From Syntrophaceae bacterium UBA2280 (GTDB lineage: Bacteria; Desulfobacterota; Syntrophia; Syntrophales; Smithellaceae): DNA of 64,000 nt. Shown here in pieces: positions 26,216 to 34,399 of the stretch. A program made the position numbers and the translations under genes. The notes beneath the pieces were generated by a model. That model saw nothing but the letters and a program-made list of their open reading frames with translations. It was not told the DNA's origin and searched no databases. Every line of letters starts with the position of its first letter. The stretch's first letter is position 1. Location: the NCBI GenBank assembly GCA_002347685.1, contig DDWS01000026.1:32159-96158 (forward strand), read 5' to 3'.

Positions 26216-26896
26216 ATGAAGATACCCCAGCTCAAAGCCGGAGAGCGACTCGACATTGTTTTAGAAAATGAGCTCCATCAAAGCAACGCCCATTACCTGA
26301 AAGCCGCGTTGTATGACGTCGAAAAGGATATGTTCACCATTTCACAGACGTCTCCGGCGCTGGGACGGCATTTTCTGAACCGCCGGCTTAGGGTGACCTA
26401 TCTGGTGCGCATGGGAAACCGCGTCTTGCGCTTCGGCTTTGCAGGCCGGCTGGTGGATCTGATTTCCGACTATGAGATCGCATCGGGAAAAACGGTGGAA
26501 GCGCTCCGGATTAAAAAGGACGGCCAGGCGGAACCTGCCGATTTCCGCATGTATTTCCGCGTCAAGCCTCCGTCGGCGTCAGATGTCTGCCTCTTTTGGG
26601 AGGAGGAAAAAGTCAGCCTTCTGGATATTTCCATCGGGGGGGCAAAGTTCAGCTACCCGAAAAGCTACCGTTTTCAAACGGGAGAAACCGTTACATTCAG
26701 ACTTCTGATCGACAAAGCGGTCTTTGACGTGGAAGCCCGCGTGCGCACTGTACGGGAACCGCAGGCCGACGCGGCAAACAAACATATCCAGTTCGTCAGT
26801 GTGGAGTTTCATCATGGCGATCCCAAAATGGAAGCGACGCTCGGCAAGGCGATCATGGATATCGAACGGGCCTTGCTGAGCGACGGGAAGATGTAA
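26216..26896 (+). CDS. PilZ-domain c-di-GMP receptor protein
   Basis: 226 residues. The N-terminal half (1-105) is a YcgR-like beta domain; the C-terminal half is a PilZ domain with RMYFR (RxxxR, about 110-115) and LDISIGG (DxSxxG, about 136-142), the two c-di-GMP contact motifs. It is therefore likely to bind c-di-GMP made by GGDEF enzymes such as the one at 7.5 kb. No flagellar genes are nearby, so the output (motility, adhesion or exopolysaccharide) is unknown. It is isolated by repeats on both sides. Confidence 0.88.
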   Translation: MKIPQLKAGERLDIVLENELHQSNAHYLKAALYDVEKDMFTISQTSPALGRHFLNRRLRVTYLVRMGNRVLRFGFAGRLVDLISDYEIASGKTVEALRIKKDGQAEPADFRMYFRVKPPSASDVCLFWEEEKVSLLDISIGGAKFSYPKSYRFQTGETVTFRLLIDKAVFDVEARVRTVREPQADAANKHIQFVSVEFHHGDPKMEATLGKAIMDIERALLSDGKM

Positions 26897-26902
26897 AGTA
26901 AG

Positions 26903-26955
26903 TAAGGCTGTAGGCTGTAGGCTATGGGCTATGGGCTATAGGCTATGGGCGATGG
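26903..26955. repeat. GGCTAT-type heptamer repeats
   Basis: Six to seven near-copies of a 6-7 base unit (GGCTGTA, GGCTATG, GGCTATA) directly after the PilZ stop. Related units in both orientations recur at 27145-27205, so the 34-residue gene lies between two inverted arrays. Confidence 0.7.
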
Positions 26956-27023
26956 GATGATCTGGAAAGGGCGGGTTGCCCCGCCGTGATGAATACAGCA
27001 TAACATTTTCGGAGGTAGAAAAT

Positions 27024-27128
27024 ATGTCGAAATCAAAGGATGCAAAAAAGGACACCAAGAAAAAACCGGCCAAATCCGTCAAAGAAAAGAAAGAGGCCAA
27101 AAAACTGAAAAAAGCGGGGAAGGAATAA
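27024..27128 (+). CDS. 34-residue Lys-rich small protein
   Basis: ATG at 27024 preceded by GGAGG at 8 bases, ending with TAA at 27126-27128. The peptide is extremely basic: 17 of 34 residues are Lys, with Ala, Asp and Glu, and no aromatic residue. It begins MSKSKDAKKDTKKKPAK. It is too short for gene finders with usual cut-offs. Such sequences bind nucleic acid non-specifically, which is a possibility only. The good RBS and composition argue for real translation. It lies between two heptamer arrays. Confidence 0.6.
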   Translation: MSKSKDAKKDTKKKPAKSVKEKKEAKKLKKAGKE

Positions 27129-27228
27129 AAAAAATAGGAGAGAGGCAATGGGCGATGGGCAATAGGTTTTTACTCCTATAGCCTATAGCCCATAGCCTGC
27201 TTCTATAACACTTCAGGATGATGATTTT

Positions 27229-28845
27229 ATGAAAATTAAATGTCTCGGCGCGGCACAGACGGTCACCGGCTCGTGCTTCGTGATTGAAACGGGAAAAGTC
27301 CGGTTCGCCGTGGATTGCGGCATGCACCAGGGATCGACCCAGGTGGAAAAACGCAACTGGAACATCGACCCGTACAACCCGGCACACATGGATTTCTTCG
27401 TGATCACACACGCGCATATCGACCATTCGGGCCTGCTGCCGCGCATGGCAAAACAGGGTTTTTCGGGGCCGATCTATGCCACCGAGCCCACAGGCGACCT
27501 GCTGGAAATTCTGCTTTTGGACAGCGCCCATATTCAGGAGACGGAAGCGGCCGGCAGAAACAAGCGAATGCAGCGCGCCGGAATGAAAGCGGACGCCGTC
27601 GCGCTGTACACGAAAAAAGACGCGGAAGCGACGCTGCCGATGATTCAGTCCCGGCCGTACAATGAAATCTTCAGCCCGGCTCAAGGCATCCGGGTCCGGT
27701 TCCTGGACGCGGGGCACATCCTGGGCGCGGCGATTGTGGAGCTTTTCATCGAAGAGGAAGGCTCCACGACCAAACTGGTCTTTTCCGGCGACATCGGCCG
27801 CCCGAATCAGCTGTTGATGAAAGACCCGACGTCTCTTAGCGATGCGGACTTTTTGTTCATGGAATCAACCTACGGCAACCGCAACCATAAAGGCGAGCAA
27901 GACAGCATCGACGAACTGGCGGAAGCCATCGCCTACAGCTACAAAAACGGCGAAAAGGTGGTGATTCCCGCCTTTGCCGTGGAAAGAACCCAGGAAATCC
28001 TTTATTCTCTGCACCTGCTTTCCAAAGACGGCCGACTGCCCAAAGACATGCCGGTTTATCTCGACTCTCCGCTGGCCATCAAGGCGACGGAAATCTTCCG
28101 GCGGCACAGCGCCTATCTGGACGCGGAAACCCAGGCCCTGCTCAAAAAGGGGGAAAACCCGCTAAAGCTTCCGCAGCTGAAGTTCACACCGACCACGGAA
28201 GAATCCATCCGGATCAATGAACGGCAGGAACCGGCCATCGTCATTTCCGCAAGCGGCATGGCCAACGCGGGCCGCATCCTGCACCACCTGCGGCACAACC
28301 TGTGGCGGCCGGGCGCCAGTGTCGTTTTTGTCGGCTTTCAGGCCCAGGGGACCAACGGGCGCAAGATCGTGGACGGCGCGGACAAGATCCGCATTTTCAA
28401 CGAGGACATCGCCGTCGGAGCCAGGGTGTTCACCATCAACGGATTTTCCGCGCACGCCGGACAGTCGCAGCTCGTCGACTGGCTGACCTCTTTTCAGAAT
28501 AAAAAAATGCAGGTGTTTCTGGTCCATGGAGAAAATTCCGCGCAGGAGACACTGGCCGCGCTCATCCGGGAAAAATTCGGTTTTGCGGTCACGATCCCCG
28601 AATATCTGGAAGAAATCCAGCTGAAACTCGACGGCCGGATCGAGGAATTCAAAGCACCCCGTGTTGAGGAACCTCCAGTCGATGCAACCCTGCTGCTCGA
28701 TGACCTGCAAAAAAAGTTAGACGAAATCCAAAGCAGGCGGAAAAGCATTTCAGCCCTGCCGCCTTCCGAGCAGGCTGAGTTGGCCCAAATGTTGCGCCAG
28801 GCGACATTGAGCCTTGAGGAAATTCAGCCAAGGCTGAAAGGTTAA
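27229..28845 (+). CDS. MBL-fold beta-CASP ribonuclease (YSH1/CPSF-like)
   Basis: 538 residues. Metallo-beta-lactamase domain with HAHIDHSG (about 64-71) and later metal-ligand segments (DAGHILGAA; FSGDIG), a beta-CASP domain inserted at about 215-340 (PAFAVERTQEI), and the RMMBL motif with SAHAGQSQLVDW near 407. This order matches bacterial homologues of CPSF73/YSH1 that process RNA. The last 70 residues are a charged coiled tail. Its start is just after a heptamer array. Single gene before the tRNA-Ser. Confidence 0.9.
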   Translation: MKIKCLGAAQTVTGSCFVIETGKVRFAVDCGMHQGSTQVEKRNWNIDPYNPAHMDFFVITHAHIDHSGLLPRMAKQGFSGPIYATEPTGDLLEILLLDSAHIQETEAAGRNKRMQRAGMKADAVALYTKKDAEATLPMIQSRPYNEIFSPAQGIRVRFLDAGHILGAAIVELFIEEEGSTTKLVFSGDIGRPNQLLMKDPTSLSDADFLFMESTYGNRNHKGEQDSIDELAEAIAYSYKNGEKVVIPAFAVERTQEILYSLHLLSKDGRLPKDMPVYLDSPLAIKATEIFRRHSAYLDAETQALLKKGENPLKLPQLKFTPTTEESIRINERQEPAIVISASGMANAGRILHHLRHNLWRPGASVVFVGFQAQGTNGRKIVDGADKIRIFNEDIAVGARVFTINGFSAHAGQSQLVDWLTSFQNKKMQVFLVHGENSAQETLAALIREKFGFAVTIPEYLEEIQLKLDGRIEEFKAPRVEEPPVDATLLLDDLQKKLDEIQSRRKSISALPPSEQAELAQMLRQATLSLEEIQPRLKG

Positions 28846-28875
28846 AGGCTAATCGGTTTTATGGATTTTGTAATA

Positions 28876-28969
28876 TGGCGGAGAGAGGGGGATTCGAACC
28901 CCCGTGGGAGCTTGTGGCCCCCAAATCGATTTCGAGTCGATCCCGTTACGACCACTTCGGTACCTCTCC
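28876..28969 (-). tRNA. tRNA-Ser (anticodon CGA)
   Basis: 94 bases with encoded CCA. The acceptor stem starts GGAGAGG, the anticodon stem-loop is ATCGA-CTCGAAA-TCGAT with CGA anticodon, there is a long variable arm as in class II tRNAs, and the T arm contains GGTTCGAATCC. Reads UCG codons. Confidence 0.95.
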
Positions 28970-28984
28970 GCATGATGTGATAAG

Positions 28985-29226
28985 ACGCGCTGTGATTCGC
29001 TTTCTGATATCTTTTTTTCCCGTCCCTGCTTTTTAGAAATATTTCCCGCCGTGCGGCTTCCTCTTTTTTTTGTGTGATATGCTTCATAGCACAATAATTT
29101 CAAAGGGCGACGATGTTTTGTTGATTCTACCTGACCTCTTGAATGTTCAGAATATCTTCTCTTGAGATCAACTGTTTTGCCGATATCTTCGTCTAATTCA
29201 CTTTGCAGAATGTAAACGTAGTGCAT
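28985..29226 (-). pseudogene. broken GIY-YIG endonuclease gene
   Basis: Between the two tRNA-Ser genes. Frame one from ATG 29226 reads MHYVYILQSE, then DIGKTVDLKRRYSEH and RPLKLLCYEAY, a GIY-YIG domain. The typical C-terminus (TQKKEEAARREIFLKSRDG) continues only in another frame, so there is a frameshift near 29075-29090. The second YIG motif reads DIG, so its Tyr is also lost. Usual length is about 80-90 residues. The gene is probably decaying. Confidence 0.7.
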
Positions 29227-29262
29227 TGGCTTAAATTGCAAAAGATCCCGATAAAATAATGA

Positions 29263-29355
<93 letters not shown>

Positions 29356-29356
29356 G

Positions 29357-29830
29357 TTATTCACCTGCCGAATCGGCTCTTACCCTCTTTTCCTTAAAAA
29401 ATCTACTCAAAATATCCGCGCACTCATCCTTTAATATTCCTTCCGTCACGATGACCTGATGATTCAGGCGGGGATCGCTCAAAATGTTGTATAGCGAGCC
29501 CGCAGCGCCGGCCTTTGGGTCACGCGTGCCGAAGACGACACGCGCCAGTCTCGCCTGGAGAATGGCGCCCGCGCACATCACGCAGGGTTCGAGCGTCACG
29601 TAGAGCGTCGCGCCGGTGAGACGGTAGTTGCCGGTTTTTTCGGCGGCCCGGCGGATGGCCAGCATTTCAGCATGTGCGGACGGATCCTGGCGGGAGATCG
29701 GCGCGTTGTGAGCCTGCGCCAGGATTTGAGCGTTTTGCACCAGGACCGCGCCAACCGGCACTTCATCGTGACTGAATCCTGCATTGGCTTCCTGAAGTGC
29801 GATTTTCATAAAGTCTGTATCGGCAAGCAT
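29357..29830 (-). CDS. tadA: tRNA-specific adenosine deaminase
   Basis: 157 residues. It deaminates A34 to inosine in tRNA-Arg(ACG). Zinc-site motifs are HAEMLA (His/Glu, about 53-58) and EPCVMCAGA (PCxxC, about 81-89). The length matches bacterial TadA. It is immediately upstream of tRNA-Ser(GGA) on the same strand, ending one base before the mature tRNA. Confidence 0.94.
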   Translation of the reverse strand: MLADTDFMKIALQEANAGFSHDEVPVGAVLVQNAQILAQAHNAPISRQDPSAHAEMLAIRRAAEKTGNYRLTGATLYVTLEPCVMCAGAILQARLARVVFGTRDPKAGAAGSLYNILSDPRLNHQVIVTEGILKDECADILSRFFKEKRVRADSAGE

Positions 29831-29849
29831 CGCTGGGTCTCGCTTTCTT

Positions 29850-29863
29850 TGTGATGTGTCACA
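29850..29863. promoter_or_regulatory. TGTGA-N4-TCACA dyad between tadA and the tonB-like gene
   Basis: TGTGA at 29850-29854 and TCACA at 29859-29863 form a perfect dyad with a 4-base spacer. CRP sites need 6 bases between the half-sites; 4 is the FNR-type spacing with CRP-type arms. It could bind a CRP/FNR-family regulator and lies between divergent genes. Confidence 0.35.
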
Positions 29864-29880
29864 TTCGGGTTATCATAGAG

Positions 29881-29909
29881 TTGATTTTGAAGCAAATGCC
29901 GTATATGAT
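29881..29909 (+). promoter_or_regulatory. promoter of the TonB-like/BtuF-like operon
   Basis: TTGATT (29881-29886), 17 bases, TATGAT (29904-29909). The predicted start is near 29916, 14 bases before the ATG. The leader is very short and the RBS weak (AAGAGAG). Confidence 0.55.
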
Positions 29910-29929
29910 TCCCGGCAAGAGAGACACTT

Positions 29930-30490
29930 ATGAATTCCAGGAATGTTTTTTTGTGGCCCGTCATCATATCGCTTATCGGTCATGTGGCGTTGATTTCAAT
30001 CAGCAGCGTCATTGATTTGCGAACGAATGTCAGAGCCGCTGAAATCTTTAATGTGCAGCTTACCGAACCCGACGAGGTGACGGATCCCGGCGTCAATCAA
30101 ATCAGCCGGAACGAAGATCCGCCTCTGGAGGAGGGAAAAGCGGCCCGGGTTGAAGAAAATGAGAGGGAGGACACCGTTGACCTGGGCAATGCCGACATCA
30201 AATACGCTCAGTATCTGGGAGGCGTCAAAAGGAAGATTCAGCGCCTCTGGGTCTATCCGGCCGCCGCTTATGAGCGCCGTGAGGAAGGCACATCCGTCGT
30301 CCGAATTTCCGTGGACGCAGACGGGACGCTCGGGCAGATCACGCTTATGTCCTCGTCCGGCTCAGCGCATCTCGACGAGGCCACACTCGTCACAGTAAAA
30401 TCCGCGGCGCCGTTTTCGCCTCTTCCGCAAAGCTACAACCTGACGCGTCTGCACATCATGGCATCCTTTCGCTACCGGATGTCGGACTGA
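29930..30490 (+). CDS. TonB-family energy-transducer-like protein
   Basis: 186 residues. An N-terminal membrane anchor (about 8-28), a short acidic linker (about 45-80) and a C-terminal TonB domain (about 90-180) with WVYPAAAYERREEGTSVVR-type sequence. The linker is much shorter than the Pro-rich spacer of classical TonB. It is followed after 1 bp by a cobalamin-type binding protein gene, so it may energise uptake of a corrinoid or metal chelate. No exbB/exbD or outer-membrane receptor is in the window. Confidence 0.82.
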   Translation: MNSRNVFLWPVIISLIGHVALISISSVIDLRTNVRAAEIFNVQLTEPDEVTDPGVNQISRNEDPPLEEGKAARVEENEREDTVDLGNADIKYAQYLGGVKRKIQRLWVYPAAAYERREEGTSVVRISVDADGTLGQITLMSSSGSAHLDEATLVTVKSAAPFSPLPQSYNLTRLHIMASFRYRMSD

Positions 30491-30491
30491 C

Positions 30492-31412
30492 ATGAGCAAA
30501 CCACCCTTTCTGAAAACACTCAAAAAAGCGCAAAGATATCTTTGGGGCGTTGTGATCTTATACCTTGTTTTCCTGGCGGCGCAGGCCTCGGCCACGACGG
30601 TTGTAGACGGTGTCGGACGCAGGGTTGACGTGCCGGACCACCCCTCGCGCATCATTTCGCTCGCGCCGGGAATTACCGAAATCCTTTTTGCATTGGAACT
30701 CGACGAACGGATCGTCGGCGTGACGAGTTTTTGTGACTGGCCTCAAAAAGCCAGACAGAAAACGAGCATTGGAGGATTCACCAATCCTTCGCTGGAAACC
30801 ATGCTCTGGCTGAAACCGGATCTCATTATCGCCACCGCCGACGGAAACCGGCCGGAAACCGTCCGCCAGCTCGAAAAGATCGGCATGACCGTTTACGTGA
30901 CGCACCCGTCCGATACCGAAGGCATTTTAAAAAGCCTGCTTCAAATCGGGGAGATGACCGGCCGGAGGCAGGCCGCGCGCGAATTGGCCGATGCGCTTCA
31001 GCGTCGCCTCGATGCGGTGACCCTGCAGGTTCAGGGCAAAAAAAAGCCGCGGGTATTTTTTCAGATCGGGATGGATCCAGTGATCTCCGTCAACGGGGAA
31101 ACCCTGATTTCCGACGTGATTCATCAGGCAGGCGGTGTAAATGTGGCGGCCCGGCAAAAGGCGCGGTATCCCAGGTACAGCGCCGAGGGCGTGATGGCCG
31201 GCGCGCCGGATGTTCTGCTGTTCGCGCCGATGGCCTCGGACAGGGAGTTTAAGAAAGTCAAGACCTACTGGCAGCAGTTTCCCGGGATTCCGGCGGTAAA
31301 AAATAACCGGATTCATCCCGTGGATACGGACCTGATCGGACGGGCTTCGCTCAGGATTGTGGACGCGATTGAAAAGACGGCGCGCCTGCTGCATCCGGAA
31401 ATGAAGGAGTGA
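30492..31412 (+). CDS. BtuF-like periplasmic substrate-binding protein
   Basis: 306 residues. Signal or anchor segment (about 17-36, VVILYLVFLAAQASA), then the two-lobed cluster A-III binding-protein fold: PSRIISLAPGITEILFALEL at the start, GGFTNPSLETMLWLKPDLII in the middle and a long linking helix. It resembles vitamin B12 (BtuF) and iron-siderophore binding proteins; the ligand cannot be fixed from sequence. It is cotranscribed with a TonB-like gene. The ABC permease and ATPase are not adjacent. Confidence 0.83.
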   Translation: MSKPPFLKTLKKAQRYLWGVVILYLVFLAAQASATTVVDGVGRRVDVPDHPSRIISLAPGITEILFALELDERIVGVTSFCDWPQKARQKTSIGGFTNPSLETMLWLKPDLIIATADGNRPETVRQLEKIGMTVYVTHPSDTEGILKSLLQIGEMTGRRQAARELADALQRRLDAVTLQVQGKKKPRVFFQIGMDPVISVNGETLISDVIHQAGGVNVAARQKARYPRYSAEGVMAGAPDVLLFAPMASDREFKKVKTYWQQFPGIPAVKNNRIHPVDTDLIGRASLRIVDAIEKTARLLHPEMKE

Positions 31413-31422
31413 GGAGTGAGGG

Positions 31423-31464
31423 TTCGCCCGGCATGCGTCGGGCGCCCGGCGTATGCCGGGCGAA
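31423..31464. terminator. hairpin after the BtuF-like gene
   Basis: TTCGCCCGGCAT (31423-31434) pairs with ATGCCGGGCGAA (31453-31464), with more pairing inside. It is 10 bases beyond the stop. The following bases are C-rich rather than T-rich, so termination may be weak or Rho-assisted. Confidence 0.5.
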
Positions 31465-31596
31465 TCCCCCTGTCTTAGCCATCATTCCAACACCTTACAT
31501 TTTTCTGTTGAACGCAGGACGCAGATTGTCAAAATTTGGGTTGATTCCTGTCGATTTATCCATTAAGAGTCTCTCGCAGGTCTATATAAAAAATAT

Positions 31597-31694
31597 GGCC
31601 GGGTCCCGTACAACGAAGACTTGTGAACCCCGTCAGGTCCGGAAGGAAGCAGCGGCAGCAAATCCCTTCGTGTGTTGCGGTAAACCCGGTCACC
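31597..31694 (+). ncRNA. ffs: signal recognition particle RNA (4.5S type)
   Basis: The universally conserved apical segment GTCAGGTCCGGAAGGAAGCA is present with flanking pairing, and the ends GGCCGGGT and ACCCGGTC close the stem. Length is about 98 bases, the small bacterial form. A TATATA box lies at 31583-31588. It sits just upstream of dnaX, an arrangement seen in many bacteria. Ends are approximate. Confidence 0.9.
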
Positions 31695-31746
31695 AGTTAT
31701 GATAACGGTGGCTCTCCGGCAACAAAACCCACGAAACGAGGTTCCC

Positions 31747-33453
31747 TTGGAATACCAGGTTCTGGCCAGAAAATTTCGCCCGCAAACCTTTGACGACGTC
31801 GCCGGTCAGGAACACGTGGTCCGGACGCTGGCCAACGCGATCGGACAGGGACGGATCGGACACGCATTTCTGTTTGCGGGTCCCCGGGGCGTCGGCAAAA
31901 CGTCGATTGCGCGTATCCTGGCCAAATCCCTCAACTGCGAGACAGGCCCGACCGCCACCCCCTGCAATGTCTGCCCGAACTGCCGGGAAATTACGGAAGG
32001 CACGTCCATGGACGTGCGCGAAATCGACGGGGCGTCCAATCGCGGCATCGACGAAATCCGCGAGCTTCGGGAAAATGTTAAATTCGCGCCCGCCGCCTCC
32101 AAATACAAAATCTTCATCATCGATGAAGTCCACATGCTGACGCGAGAGGCCTTCAACGCGCTTTTAAAAACACTCGAAGAACCTCCCGGCCATGTCATTT
32201 TTATTTTCGCCACCACTGAAAATCACAAGGTACCGGCCACGATTCTTTCGCGCTGTCAGTGCTATGACTTCCGACGGATCTCCCTGGGACAGATCGCCGC
32301 CAATCTGGGCCGCCTGGCGGCCGCCGAAGGCATCACCTGCAGCCCGGCGGCGCTTTCCTGGATTGCCGAAGCCGGCGACGGCTCCATGCGCGACGCCCAG
32401 AGCATATTCGATCAGGTGATTTCCTATGCGGGACTTTCCATTTCCGACGATGATGTGGAAGAAATCCTGGGACTTTCCGACCGCAGGTACCTGTATCGCC
32501 TCTCCGAAGCCGTCCTTAGGCGAGATGCCGCCACCTGCCTGATGATTCTGGAAGAAGCCTACCTGGCGGGCATCGACATGAAACATTTCTATTCGATGCT
32601 TTTAAAGCATTTCCGCAATCTGCTGCTGGTCAAAATCACCGCCGACGGAAGCTCTTCTTTCGATATCGCGCCGGAACAGGCCGAAAAGCTTAAAGCCCAG
32701 GCAAAGGAGGTTTCCCGCGAGACTCTCCGGCGTTATCTGGACATTCTGCTTTCTGAAGCCGACAGCCTGCGCCGCAGTCAGGAAGTGCGGATGAAAATCG
32801 AAACCATTCTGGTCAGGATGGCCTATCTGGAACCGGTTTTACCAGTGGGCGACATTCTGGCCGCGCTCGAATCGCTAGAACATAAACTTCAGCGCGAAAC
32901 ACCAACCTCGCAGGGCGGGGAGTCACCCACCCGGATCGTAAGGCCGCCCCGGGAACCCATGCCGGCGCCCCGGGCCGAAGAACCGGCCGCGCTGGCCCGG
33001 CCGGAAGAGATCCCGGCCGGCACGGAGGCCAATCCCGTGAAAAATTCCGTGCCGGGCGAAGATCTGAAAAAATTCATCAAAAGACACAACGCGCGCCTGG
33101 GAGCAAAAATCGACGCGGCCTTGTCCTGGCGTTTTGAAAACGGCTGTTTGACACTCGCCTTCCCCGATGATTATATTTTTCTCGAAAGCGTCATGGAAAA
33201 ATCCCAAAAGGAAGAGCTCGAAAGAATAGCCGGGGAATACTATTCACAAAAAGTCTCTGTGACCGTCCAGACCGTCGCGGAATCCAGGCCCCGTGCAAGC
33301 AGCGGCAACGGACGCGGCGAGAAAGCAGGAAACCTCAATGAAATCAAGCGTGAAGCAATGAATTCTCCGCTTTTACAGAAGGTGCTCGACGAATTTGACG
33401 GCGCAGAACTCATAGAGATCAAACCCATCACGGATAAAAAACAAGGGGGATAA
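31747..33453 (+). CDS. dnaX: DNA polymerase III subunits tau/gamma
   Basis: 568 residues from TTG 31747, where the conserved start EYQVLARKFRPQTFDDVAG begins; the frame is open to 31699 but that overlaps the end of the SRP RNA region. AAA+ clamp loader: Walker A GPRGVGKTS, four zinc-binding Cys (CETGPTATPCNVCPNC), Walker B IIDEVHML and the SRC sensor in ILSRCQCYDF. The C-terminal half has a Pro-rich linker and a tau-like end. No obvious slippery site for gamma production was identified. First of dnaX-ybaB-recR. Confidence 0.95.
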   Translation: MEYQVLARKFRPQTFDDVAGQEHVVRTLANAIGQGRIGHAFLFAGPRGVGKTSIARILAKSLNCETGPTATPCNVCPNCREITEGTSMDVREIDGASNRGIDEIRELRENVKFAPAASKYKIFIIDEVHMLTREAFNALLKTLEEPPGHVIFIFATTENHKVPATILSRCQCYDFRRISLGQIAANLGRLAAAEGITCSPAALSWIAEAGDGSMRDAQSIFDQVISYAGLSISDDDVEEILGLSDRRYLYRLSEAVLRRDAATCLMILEEAYLAGIDMKHFYSMLLKHFRNLLLVKITADGSSSFDIAPEQAEKLKAQAKEVSRETLRRYLDILLSEADSLRRSQEVRMKIETILVRMAYLEPVLPVGDILAALESLEHKLQRETPTSQGGESPTRIVRPPREPMPAPRAEEPAALARPEEIPAGTEANPVKNSVPGEDLKKFIKRHNARLGAKIDAALSWRFENGCLTLAFPDDYIFLESVMEKSQKEELERIAGEYYSQKVSVTVQTVAESRPRASSGNGRGEKAGNLNEIKREAMNSPLLQKVLDEFDGAELIEIKPITDKKQGG

Positions 33454-33457
33454 ACAA

Positions 33458-33772
33458 GTGCAAAATATCGGCAACATCATGAAACAGGCCAAAAAGATGC
33501 AGGAAAAAATCGGCCAGATGCAGCAGGAGCTGGAGACGCGGACGGTTGAAGCCCAGGCGGGCGGCGGAATGGTGCGCGTCCTGGTGAATGGAAAATTCGA
33601 ACTGGTTTCGCTTTCCATTGAAAAGGAAGTCGTCAATCCCGAGGATATCGATATGCTTCAGGATCTGATCGCCGCCGCGGTCAACGAAGGCATCCGGAAG
33701 GCACAGGAAATGGCATCGGCCGAAATGGCGAAGATCACAGGCGGCCTGGGCATTCCCGGTCTGGGCATGTAA
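33458..33772 (+). CDS. ybaB: YbaB/EbfC nucleoid-associated protein
   Basis: 104 residues from a GTG start preceded by AGGGGG. YbaB-family DNA-binding protein: N-terminal amphipathic helix ([20 protein letters not shown]), central strand segment [21 protein letters not shown]-terminal helix and Gly-rich tail. It lies between dnaX (4 bp) and recR (8 bp), the conserved order in bacteria, so one operon. Confidence 0.95.
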   Translation: MQNIGNIMKQAKKMQEKIGQMQQELETRTVEAQAGGGMVRVLVNGKFELVSLSIEKEVVNPEDIDMLQDLIAAAVNEGIRKAQEMASAEMAKITGGLGIPGLGM

Positions 33773-33780
33773 GGCTGCCC

Positions 33781-34380
33781 ATGAAATCCTACGCACAACC
33801 CATTTCGCGCCTGATCGCGGAACTGGCCAAGCTTCCGGGAATCGGCGAAAAAACGGCGGCCCGGCTGGCCAATTATATTTTGCGCGCCACCCCCGACGAT
33901 GTCGAAAAGCTCGCCGAAAGCCTGGTGGAAGTCAAACGAAAAATCCGCCTGTGCCGGATCTGCCTCAATCCTACCGAGGAAGAGGTCTGCCATATTTGCA
34001 GCAATGGCAGCCGTGATCAGCATGTCATTTGCGTGGTGGAAGAACCAGACGCGCTGGCGGCTATTGAAGACAGCGGTGTGTATCATGGAATGTACCACGT
34101 ATTGCACGGCGCGCTGGCGCCGCTCGACGGCATCGGGCCCGAACATCTGCGTCTGGGCGAACTTGCGCGGCGTGTCGCGGACGGCCGGATCACCGAATTG
34201 ATACTGGCCACCAACCCCAACGTACACGGTGAAGCCACAGCGCTTCTGATCACCCGAATGTTCAAGGATTCTAATCTCAAGATGACGCGCATCGCCATGG
34301 GTGTGCCGATGGGCGGCGATTTGAAGTATGTGGATAAAATGACCATCTCCAAGTCATTGGAGTTCCGCCGGGGCATGTAA
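33781..34380 (+). CDS. recR: recombination mediator RecR
   Basis: 199 residues. Helix-hairpin-helix near the N-terminus ([17 protein letters not shown]), a four-Cys zinc finger ([16 protein letters not shown]), then a Toprim domain with CVVEEPDAL and the Walker-B-like [12 protein letters not shown] tail. RecFOR-pathway protein that loads RecA at gaps. Third gene of the dnaX-ybaB-recR set. Confidence 0.95.
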   Translation: MKSYAQPISRLIAELAKLPGIGEKTAARLANYILRATPDDVEKLAESLVEVKRKIRLCRICLNPTEEEVCHICSNGSRDQHVICVVEEPDALAAIEDSGVYHGMYHVLHGALAPLDGIGPEHLRLGELARRVADGRITELILATNPNVHGEATALLITRMFKDSNLKMTRIAMGVPMGGDLKYVDKMTISKSLEFRRGM

Positions 34381-34399
34381 CCTTATGCAGGACAAAACC

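Noticed and set aside
29850..29863. Standard CRP site
   Set aside because: The spacer is 4 bases, not 6, so it was kept only as an unassigned dyad.
31409..31702. Open frame over the SRP RNA
   Set aside because: It is fully explained by the hairpin and the SRP RNA gene.
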